Assembly (NCBI GenBank): GCA_041477005.1
Contig: JBGOUJ010000088.1
Location: forward strand, 1 to 17,980
DNA length: 17,980 nucleotides
DNA from: JBGOUJ01 sp041477005
Lineage (GTDB): Bacteria > Acidobacteriota > Terriglobia > Bryobacterales > JACQDG01
Direction of reading: 5' to 3'
The stretch's first letter is position 1. Every line of letters starts with the position of its first letter. Below the pieces are notes generated by a model that made no database searches, had not been told where the DNA came from, and saw only the letters and a list, made by a program, of their open reading frames with translations. Made by a program: the position numbers and the translations under genes. Below are positions 4,792-11,301 of this stretch, one piece after another.

Positions 4792-7074
4792 ATGGCGGAG
4801 AGCGGCAAGCGCGGGGGACCAGCCTCTTCGCCCGGGCAGCCGGGCCGGTCCCAGGACCGGTCCTACGAGCAGGGCAACCTGTTTGCCCCGGCCGTGGAGC
4901 TGAGCGATGGTCCAGGGTCGCTCGATCCCGGCCCGGCGGGCACGCGGCGCAAGGTGGTGTGGTTTGCCATCGTGGCTTTGTGCTGGGGCGCCGCGGTGTT
5001 TGTCCGGCTGGTCGACTTGCAGGTGGTGCGACGCAGCTTCTTCGAGGAAAAGGCCCACGCCCAGCACGAGCGGACGCTGGAGGTGCGGGCGAGCCGCGGG
5101 TTGATTCTGGACCGGCGGCGGCGCGAGCTGGCGATCAGCGTTCCGATCGATTCCATCTGCGCGCAGCCGGTGGAGATCTCGGATCCCCAGGCGGTCGGCT
5201 CCCTGCTGGCGCGGATTCTGGGGGTGCCGCGACGAGAGCTGGTGAAGAAGCTGAGCGTGCACCATGGTTTTTGCTGGGTGGCCAGGCTGGTGGAGCCGGA
5301 GCTGGCCGACCGCGTCCGGGCGCTCAACCTGAAGGGCATCTATTTCCAGAAAGAGAGCAAGCGGTATTACCCGAAGGGAACCACGGCGGCCCACGTCATC
5401 GGAGCGGTAGGACTCGACCAGGTCGGCTTGGCGGGCATCGAGCAGGCCCAGGAAGACGAGCTGGAAGGGAAGCCGGGCCTGGTGGTTGTTTCGACCGACG
5501 CGCGGCAGCGGCAGTTCGCCGGGACCTTCCGCCAGCAACCCGATCCGGGGCTGAACATCATCCTGACCGTCGATGAGCGGATCCAGTACGTCGCCGAGCG
5601 GGAGCTGAATGCGGCCGTGGCCCGCACGAGCGCCGCGGCCGGCAGCATCGTGGTGCTCGAGCCCTCAACGGGCGCCGTGCTGGCGATGGCCAACTACCCG
5701 ACCTTCAATCCCAACCGGCCGGTGCGCTCCGCCGCGGACGTGGAGAAGCGGCGGGATTTCGCCATCAGCTCGGCGTTCGAGCCGGGATCGACGTTCAAGC
5801 TGGTGACGGTAGCGGCAGCGCTCGAAGAAAAGGTCGCCCGTCCCAACGATGTGATCGATTGCCAGATGGGGGCGATCGTGCTGGCCGGCCACCGCATCCG
5901 CGACCACAAGCCGTTCGGGTCGCTGACGGTCGAGCAGGTGATCGCCCATTCGAGCGATGTGGGGGCGATCAAGTTGGCGCTGCGGCTGGGAGACCAGCGT
6001 ATGTATCAGTACATGAGGCGCTTCGGCTTCGGCCGGCCCACGGGAGTGGAGCTGCCGGGCGAGGCGGCGGGGCTGACCAAGCCGGCCGAGCAGTGGTCGA
6101 AGATTTCCATCGGCGCGATCGCCATGGGGCAGGAAGTGGGCGTTACGGCCCTCCAGTTGGTGCAGGCGGTGGGAGCGATCGCCAACGGCGGAGTCCTGAC
6201 GGCGCCCCACCTGATCGAGGCGACGTTTGAGAACGGCGGCCAGCCGGTTCCCACGCAGCACGCCGCGGGACGGCGCGTGATCTCGCCGGAGACCGCGATC
6301 GAGATGAAGCGGATGATGGAAATGGTCGTCCTGAACGGGACGGGCAAGCTGGCGAGGCTCGATGGGTATACGGCCGGAGGCAAGACCGGCACGGCCCAGA
6401 AGATCGACCCGCGGACGAGGAGCTATTCGAAAACGGATTTTGTCGCGTCGTTTGTGGGCTTCGCCCCGCTGAACAACCCGGCGATCGTGGTGGCGATCAT
6501 CCTGGATTCGCCTCGCGGGCTGCACGGCGGCGGCGGGGTATCGGCGCCGGTGTTTCCCCGGGTGGCGGGGGAGGTGTTGCGCTACCTGCAGGCGCCGCAG
6601 GACGTGCCGGTCGATCCGTCGCTGCGCCGGAGGCGGGCGGAGCCGGACCCGCAGTTGCTGGCGGAGGTCTCCGATTTCAACCCGGACAATGGGCTGACAG
6701 ACGGCGGACGTGGCGCCGCGGAAACGCCGGGACGCAGGGAAATCCCGAAGGGGGGACGGGGGGACGGGGAGACGAGGGGAGGGGGAGACGGGGCGACGCG
6801 GAGACCGGCGGTGAGGGGGGCCTATCGGGTGGGGAACGGGACGGATGCCGGACGAGCGGCTGATGCCGCCACGAAGGCCCCCGTCCTGCTCGCTGTCAGC
6901 CGGGGGGCGATGCCGGATTTTTATGGGAAGCCTTTGCGCGAGGTAGTGCAGGAAGCGACCGCTCTCGGGCTGGCGGTGGATCTCAAAGGCAGCGGGCTGG
7001 CGCGCCGGCAATCGCCGTCGCCGGGCAGCCCGGTGACGACCGTGACGCGCGCGACGGTGGAGTTTGAGCGGTAA
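4792..7074 (+). CDS. ftsI: Septal peptidoglycan transpeptidase FtsI (PBP3) with C-terminal PASTA domain
   Basis: The 760-residue class B penicillin-binding protein cross-links septal peptidoglycan. A proline/glycine-rich cytoplasmic start precedes a membrane anchor at about 54-75. The dimerisation/pedestal domain (RASRGLILDRR, about 98-108) is followed by the transpeptidase domain, with the catalytic SxxK as S333-T-F-K336 and the KTGT motif at 531-534. The middle motif is S387-S-D389 where most class B enzymes have SxN. A glycine/arginine-rich linker (about 650-700), encoded by G-rich repeats, leads to one PASTA domain at about 704-760. The length exceeds E. coli FtsI (588) because of the linker and PASTA. 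The ATG at 4792 follows AAGG at a good distance, three bases after the ftsL stop. Confidence 0.94.
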   Translation: MAESGKRGGPASSPGQPGRSQDRSYEQGNLFAPAVELSDGPGSLDPGPAGTRRKVVWFAIVALCWGAAVFVRLVDLQVVRRSFFEEKAHAQHERTLEVRASRGLILDRRRRELAISVPIDSICAQPVEISDPQAVGSLLARILGVPRRELVKKLSVHHGFCWVARLVEPELADRVRALNLKGIYFQKESKRYYPKGTTAAHVIGAVGLDQVGLAGIEQAQEDELEGKPGLVVVSTDARQRQFAGTFRQQPDPGLNIILTVDERIQYVAERELNAAVARTSAAAGSIVVLEPSTGAVLAMANYPTFNPNRPVRSAADVEKRRDFAISSAFEPGSTFKLVTVAAALEEKVARPNDVIDCQMGAIVLAGHRIRDHKPFGSLTVEQVIAHSSDVGAIKLALRLGDQRMYQYMRRFGFGRPTGVELPGEAAGLTKPAEQWSKISIGAIAMGQEVGVTALQLVQAVGAIANGGVLTAPHLIEATFENGGQPVPTQHAAGRRVISPETAIEMKRMMEMVVLNGTGKLARLDGYTAGGKTGTAQKIDPRTRSYSKTDFVASFVGFAPLNNPAIVVAIILDSPRGLHGGGGVSAPVFPRVAGEVLRYLQAPQDVPVDPSLRRRRAEPDPQLLAEVSDFNPDNGLTDGGRGAAETPGRREIPKGGRGDGETRGGGDGATRRPAVRGAYRVGNGTDAGRAADAATKAPVLLAVSRGAMPDFYGKPLREVVQEATALGLAVDLKGSGLARRQSPSPGSPVTTVTRATVEFER
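6750..6805 (+). repeat. G-rich octad repeat in the ftsI linker, potential G-quadruplex
   Basis: Units of the form GGGGNGAC recur at about 8-base intervals. Six runs of three or more G lie at 6750-6755, 6758-6763, 6766-6769, 6776-6779, 6781-6785 and 6790-6793. The loops are short enough for a canonical G-quadruplex on the coding strand. The repeat is translated as a Gly/Arg/Asp-rich linker between the transpeptidase and PASTA domains. Confidence 0.7.
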
Positions 7075-7095
7075 CGGCGGTGGGGCGAACGTTCC

Positions 7096-8565
7096 ATGAC
7101 TCTGGACCAGATGCTCGAGGGCGTCGAGACGCCGGTGGGCGCGCCCTCGATCCCGGTGACGGGCCTGCAGTATGACTCGCGAAAGCTCGGCCCAGGGGAA
7201 GTCTTTTTCGCGTTTCCCGGGGAGCGCGTAGACGGGCACCAGTTCGTGCCGCAAGCGCTCGAGAAGGGCGCAGCGGCCATCGTCAGCGAGAGGGCGCCCG
7301 TTTCCGGAGTTCCGGTCTGGGTCCAGGCGCGGCGCGGGCGCGAGGCCCTCGCCCTCGCTTCCCTGAACTTCTACGGCCATCCCGACCGCCGGCTCGACCT
7401 CACCGGAGTCACCGGGACCAACGGCAAGACCACCACTGTCTACCTGATCGATTCCATTCTTCGCGCCGCCGGCTTCACCACGGCGAGGTTCGGAACCATC
7501 GAGCAAGTCATCGCCGGGCGGCAGCGGCCGGCGGTGAATACCACGCCGGAGTCGCTCGATCTGGTACGGCTCTTTGTCGAACTGCTGGAGCAGGGCGGCA
7601 GCCACGCCACCTTCGAGATCTCGTCGCATGCCCTGCAGTTGCGGCGCGTGCATGGATTGCAATTTCACACCGTGGTGTTCACGAACCTGACGCGCGATCA
7701 CCTCGACTTCCACGGCACGATGGAGAACTACGCGGCGGCCAAGCGGCGGCTGCTGGAGGGAGCCGGCGGGCCCCCGCCGCGATTTGCGGTGATCCACCAC
7801 GGCGATCCCTGGGGACGGAAGTGGGAGAAGCTGGGCGGATTCGAGCTGCTCAGCTACGGCCTCAACGAGGGAGCGGCGATCACGCCGTCGAAGCTGGTGG
7901 CTGATTTCGAGGGGCTGCGATTCACGGCCGTGACGCCCGCGGGAAAGATCCCGATTCGCTCGCCGCTGCTCGGGCGCTTCAATGCGCTGAACCTCCTGGC
8001 GGCCATCGGAGCGGGGCTGTCCTATAAGCTGAGCCTCGAGGGGATCGCGGCGGGCATCGCCGGGTGCCGGGTCGTGCCGGGACGGTTCGAGCGGGTGAAC
8101 GAGGGGCAACCGTTCGTTGTGGTGGTGGATTACGCCCATACTGATGATGCTTTGCGGAACGTCATCACGGCGGCGCGCGAGCTGGCCAACGAGCAGAAGC
8201 CGCCGGGGCGGGTGATCACGCTGTTCGGCTGCGGCGGGGACCGGGACCGCTCCAAGCGCCCGCTGATGGGAGAGGCGGCCGGCAGCTTGAGCGACCTGGT
8301 AGTGCTTACCTCGGACAATCCGCGCTCGGAAGATCCACTGAACATCATGAACGATGCGCTGGTGGGCCTGAAACGGGTGACCGATCGTTACCGCATGGAG
8401 CCGGACCGGGCCGCGGCCATTCGCAAGGCGGTCGAGGAGGCCCGCGCCGGAGACATCGTGATCCTAGCAGGGAAGGGGCATGAGACATACCAGGTCCTGG
8501 GGCCGAATGTGATTCCGTTTGACGACCGGGAAGTGGCCCGACAGGTGCTGCGAGAGATACGTTAA
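7096..8565 (+). CDS. murE: UDP-MurNAc-L-Ala-D-Glu:meso-diaminopimelate ligase MurE
   Basis: The 489-residue Mur ligase adds the third residue of the stem peptide in the cytoplasm. It has the MurE N-terminal uridine-binding domain (YDSRKLGPGEVFFAF, 26-40), the ATP loop GTNGKTTT at 107-114, and NTTPESLDL. The ISSHALQLRRV stretch and the NLTRDHLDFH motif follow. The residues D407-N-P-R410 match the DNPR signature that selects meso-diaminopimelate; lysine-adding enzymes differ at this point. The late GKGHE motif is also present. Length is close to E. coli MurE (495). The ATG at 7096 lies 21 bases after the ftsI stop; a weak GGTGGGG sits upstream. The motif is the best internal evidence for a DAP-type wall. 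Confidence 0.96.
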   Translation: MTLDQMLEGVETPVGAPSIPVTGLQYDSRKLGPGEVFFAFPGERVDGHQFVPQALEKGAAAIVSERAPVSGVPVWVQARRGREALALASLNFYGHPDRRLDLTGVTGTNGKTTTVYLIDSILRAAGFTTARFGTIEQVIAGRQRPAVNTTPESLDLVRLFVELLEQGGSHATFEISSHALQLRRVHGLQFHTVVFTNLTRDHLDFHGTMENYAAAKRRLLEGAGGPPPRFAVIHHGDPWGRKWEKLGGFELLSYGLNEGAAITPSKLVADFEGLRFTAVTPAGKIPIRSPLLGRFNALNLLAAIGAGLSYKLSLEGIAAGIAGCRVVPGRFERVNEGQPFVVVVDYAHTDDALRNVITAARELANEQKPPGRVITLFGCGGDRDRSKRPLMGEAAGSLSDLVVLTSDNPRSEDPLNIMNDALVGLKRVTDRYRMEPDRAAAIRKAVEEARAGDIVILAGKGHETYQVLGPNVIPFDDREVARQVLREIR

Positions 8566-8576
8566 CACCACCCAAA

Positions 8577-10043
8577 ATGCAGTTAGCGTTGCAAGAGATC
8601 GCCGGGATGATTGGTGTGCCGGGGCCGGAGGGGAAAGAATTACACGATACCTTAGCGCAAGGTTACTCGATTGACTCGCGGACGATTCGGGAGGGGGAGC
8701 TTTTCTTTGCGGTGCGCGGGGAGACGCGTGACGGGCACGAGTTCCTAGAAGCCGCATTCGGGAAGGGCGCGGTGGCGGCGGTGGCGTCGCGCGGGCTGTC
8801 GCGGCACGGCGGCCGGCTTCTGCTGGTGGCCGACCCCAAGAGGGCCTTGCAGCAATTGGCCAGCCGGGCGCGGGAGCGGTGGCGTGGGCGGATGATTGCC
8901 ATTACCGGCAGCAACGGCAAGACCACGACCAAGGAGATCACCGCCGCGCTTCTGGCGACCCGTTTTCGGATGGCGAAGAGCGAAGGGAACTTGAACAACG
9001 ACCTGGGCCTGCCGCTCTCGCTGCTCCGCATGGACGATGCCGCCGAAGTGGGGGTGGTGGAGCTCGGGATGAACCATGCCGGGGAGATTCGGGCGCTGGC
9101 TCGAATCGCGCGACCGGACGTGGGTGTGGTGACCAACGTCAACCCGGTACACCTGGAGTTCTTTCCGTCGATGGACGAAATCGCCGCGGCCAAGCGGGAG
9201 CTGATCGAGAGCCTGCCGGAGCAGGGAGTCGCCGTGCTGAACGCGGACGATGAGCGAGTGAGGGAGTTCGGCCGGTCGTTCGGAGGGCGAGTGGTTACGT
9301 TCGCGGTTAAGGCCACGGCCGACGTTCGCGCCGTGGAGGTCGAGGAGCGGGGCGCCGAGGGGACCCGGTTTCGGCTGGAGACCGGCCCAGAGCAGTTCAC
9401 GACGCCGCTCGGCGGCCGGCACAACCTCTACAACACAATCGCCGGGCTGGCCGTGGCGCAGGCTTTGGGCATCGCACCGGGATCGCTGGTCGAGGAGGTG
9501 CGGGAGCTTACACCGGTGCGGATGCGCGGTGAAATGATGGAAGTAGGCGGCATTCGCGTGATCAACGACTGCTACAACTCCAACCCGCGAGCGGCCGAGG
9601 CGATGCTCGACCTGCTGGCGGCGACCTCCGGGCTGCGACGCGTAGCCGTGCTGGGGGAAATGCTCGAGCTGGGCCGAGCCGCGGAGGAGTGGCACCGGCA
9701 GGTGGGCCGCAGGGCGGCGAAAGCCGGCATCGACCTGCTGGTGGGCGTTAGCGGCCAGGCGGAGCACCTGGTGGACGAAGCCAGGCGGAAGGGCCTGCCG
9801 GAGAGCGTGGCCCTGTTCTATCGAGATGCTCGGGAGGCCGGCCAGTTCCTGAAGAACTCCCTGCGCCCGGGCGACGTGGTGCTCTTCAAGGGATCGCGTG
9901 GAGTCCGGCTGGAGGAAGCGTTGGAGGCCGTGACGCTTGGAAGCCGCCACGCTGGAAGCCATCACGCTGGAAGCCATCAGCCATCAGCCTTCAGCCATCA
10001 GCAACCAGCGCAGTCGAGCGTGAATGCTGAAGTTGAAGGCTGA
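8577..10043 (+). CDS. murF: UDP-MurNAc-tripeptide:D-Ala-D-Ala ligase MurF, with repeat-derived C-terminal tail
   Basis: The 488-residue protein has the MurF features: YSIDSRTIREGELFFAV near 30-46, the ATP loop GSNGKTTTKE at 111-120, NNDLGLPLSLL, and GMNHAGEI. NVNPVHLEFF and the INDCYNSNP motif of the C-terminal domain are also present. It joins D-Ala-D-Ala to UDP-MurNAc-tripeptide, completing the pentapeptide. The conserved fold ends at about residue 452 (RLEEALEAV). The last ~36 residues, rich in Ser, His and Gln, are encoded by 15-base and 7-base tandem repeats and are probably not part of the enzyme. The ATG at 8577 lies 11 bases after the murE stop without a clear ribosome binding site. 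Its stop codon lies inside a predicted hairpin. Confidence 0.95.
   Translation: MQLALQEIAGMIGVPGPEGKELHDTLAQGYSIDSRTIREGELFFAVRGETRDGHEFLEAAFGKGAVAAVASRGLSRHGGRLLLVADPKRALQQLASRARERWRGRMIAITGSNGKTTTKEITAALLATRFRMAKSEGNLNNDLGLPLSLLRMDDAAEVGVVELGMNHAGEIRALARIARPDVGVVTNVNPVHLEFFPSMDEIAAAKRELIESLPEQGVAVLNADDERVREFGRSFGGRVVTFAVKATADVRAVEVEERGAEGTRFRLETGPEQFTTPLGGRHNLYNTIAGLAVAQALGIAPGSLVEEVRELTPVRMRGEMMEVGGIRVINDCYNSNPRAAEAMLDLLAATSGLRRVAVLGEMLELGRAAEEWHRQVGRRAAKAGIDLLVGVSGQAEHLVDEARRKGLPESVALFYRDAREAGQFLKNSLRPGDVVLFKGSRGVRLEEALEAVTLGSRHAGSHHAGSHQPSAFSHQQPAQSSVNAEVEG
9948..10012 (+). repeat. Tandem 15-mer and CAGCNNN heptad array at the murF 3' end
   Basis: CACGCTGGAAGCCAT occurs twice in tandem (9948-9962, 9963-9977). 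Five heptads of the form CAGCNNN follow in perfect phase from 9978 to 10012, the commonest being CAGCCAT. Reverse-complement heptads (ATGGCTG) occur at 10107-10134, so the two arrays could pair. The array is read through in the murF frame. Confidence 0.85.
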
Positions 10044-10070
10044 TGGCTGCTGGGGAAGCTGCCGTCAGCC
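10038..10070 (+). other. Hairpin spanning the murF stop codon
   Basis: GGCTGATGGC (10038-10047) can pair with GCCGTCAGCC (10061-10070), ten base pairs with one G-U in RNA, around a 13-base loop. The murF TGA is inside the left arm. No T-run follows, so it is not a standard intrinsic terminator. It may be a by-product of the surrounding heptad repeats or an mRNA stability element. Confidence 0.45.
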
Positions 10071-10106
10071 CGCAGCTATCAGCAAGCAGCGTAACCGGTG
10101 GGCGTG

Positions 10107-10137
10107 ATGGCTGATGGCTGACGGCTGATTGCTGATG
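10107..10137 (+). repeat. ATGGCTG heptad array ending in the mraY start codon
   Basis: Four heptads of the form AYNGCTG lie at 10107, 10114, 10121 and 10128 in perfect phase. The ATG that begins the next unit at 10135 is the mraY start. They are the reverse complement of the CAGCCAT units at 9978-10012. No Shine-Dalgarno sequence is visible in the array. Confidence 0.85.
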
Positions 10138-11268
10138 CTCTACTACCTGCTCTACGTTCGACTATTTCACAAGTTCAGCCCGTTTCGTGTCTTTGGATAC
10201 ATCACGTTTCGGACGGCGTACGCCAGCCTGACAGCGCTGGGGATTTGCCTGATCCTGGGGCCGTGGCTGATCCGGAAATTGAGGGAGTCTCAGATCGGAC
10301 AGATCGTGCGGGAAGAGGGGCCGAAGTCGCATCAGGCCAAGGAAGGCACACCGACCATGGGCGGATTGCTGATCAACATCTCAATCCTCATCCCCACGTT
10401 GCTGTGGGCCGACCTAAGCAACGTCTACGTCTGGATCGCCATCTATGCGCTCCTGGGTTTCGGGCTGGTGGGCTTCGTCGACGACCGCCGCAAGATACGG
10501 AACAAGCGGAACCTGGGCCTGACGGGACGCACCAAGATCACCTGGCAGATCCTGATCAGCCTGGGGCTGGGCGTGATGATGCTGCTGCTGCACAGGCGCG
10601 GGCTTTACTCGACCAAGATGAACGTGCCGTTTCTGAAGTTCTACTCGCCCGATTTGCTGATCGATCGCCTGCTGAAGATCCCGTACGCATATCCGCTGGC
10701 GTTCGTATTTTTTTTCTTGTTCGTGGCGGTGGTGCTGGTCGGCTCCTCGAACGCGGTGAACCTCACCGATGGGCTGGACGGACTGGCCATTGGGCTGACG
10801 GTGATTGCCGCCGGCGCGCTGACCGTGCTGACCTACGCCGCCGGGCACGCGCAGTTTGCGGCCTACCTGGAAATTCAGCGGGTGCCGCAGGCGGCGGAGC
10901 TGACGATCTTCTGCGGCTCCATGGTCGGGGCGAGCCTGGGATTTCTTTGGTACAACGCCCACCCGGCCGATGTCTTCATGGGCGACGTGGGGTCACTGGC
11001 TCTGGGGGGCGCGATGGGGGCGGTGGCGGTGCTGGTGAAGCAGGAGATCCTGCTGGTGTTTATCGGCGGCGTGTTCGTGATCGAGGCGATCTCGGTGATC
11101 TTGCAGGTGGCGAGCTTCCGTCTTCGCGGCAAGCGCATTTTCAAGATGGCCCCCATCCACCACCATTTCGAGCAGATCGGGTGGAAGGAATCGAAGATCA
11201 TCGCCCGTTTCTGGATCATAGGGCTGGTGCTGGCGCTGTTTGCGCTCACCACGCTGAAGCTGAGATAG
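10135..11268 (+). CDS. mraY: Phospho-MurNAc-pentapeptide transferase MraY
   Basis: The 377-residue polytopic membrane enzyme transfers phospho-MurNAc-pentapeptide to undecaprenyl phosphate, making lipid I. Family motifs are all present: KEGTPTMGGLL at 69-79, FVDDRRK at 114-120 with the Asp pair 116-117, NLTDGLDGLA at 209-218, FMGDVGSLALGG at 281-292, and APIHHHFE at 339-346. About ten hydrophobic segments can be drawn. The ATG at 10135 is chosen over the TTG at 10129 because family proteins begin with a similar M-L-Y-L-L sequence; TTG would add only M-L. The initiation region consists of ATGGCTG repeats, with no ribosome binding site, 91 bases after the murF stop. How its translation starts is therefore an open point. 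Confidence 0.95.
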   Translation: MLYYLLYVRLFHKFSPFRVFGYITFRTAYASLTALGICLILGPWLIRKLRESQIGQIVREEGPKSHQAKEGTPTMGGLLINISILIPTLLWADLSNVYVWIAIYALLGFGLVGFVDDRRKIRNKRNLGLTGRTKITWQILISLGLGVMMLLLHRRGLYSTKMNVPFLKFYSPDLLIDRLLKIPYAYPLAFVFFFLFVAVVLVGSSNAVNLTDGLDGLAIGLTVIAAGALTVLTYAAGHAQFAAYLEIQRVPQAAELTIFCGSMVGASLGFLWYNAHPADVFMGDVGSLALGGAMGAVAVLVKQEILLVFIGGVFVIEAISVILQVASFRLRGKRIFKMAPIHHHFEQIGWKESKIIARFWIIGLVLALFALTTLKLR

Positions 11269-11271
11269 CCC

Positions 11272-11299
11272 TGACGAGCGATGAGTGACGAGTGAGAAA
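11272..11299 (+). repeat. TGACGAG heptad array between mraY and murD
   Basis: Four heptads in exact phase start at 11272, 11279, 11286 and 11293; two are TGACGAG exactly and two are variants (CGATGAG, TGAGAAA). They fill the gap between the mraY stop (11268) and the murD start (11302). The purine-rich last unit is the only candidate ribosome binding site for murD. Confidence 0.75.
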
Positions 11300-11301
11300 A
11301 G

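Noticed and set aside
4845..4860. Palindrome CCGGTCC-CA-GGACCGG near the start of ftsI
   Set aside because: It is inside the coding region, short, and of a kind expected by chance at this GC content.
4345..5538. 397-codon open frame on the minus strand across ftsL and ftsI
   Set aside because: Antisense of conserved genes, low-complexity translation.
5665..8139. 824-codon open frame on the minus strand across ftsI and murE
   Set aside because: It is a shadow of the strongly recognised plus-strand genes; its translation is rich in Arg, His, Pro and Gln and has no family motif. Long antisense frames are expected in GC-rich coding DNA.
10038..10070. Intrinsic terminator after murF
   Set aside because: The stem is good but no U-tract follows, and the downstream genes belong to the same operon.
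9948..10137. CRISPR array
   Set aside because: The repeats are 7 and 15 bases long, contiguous, without unique spacers, and no cas gene is near.
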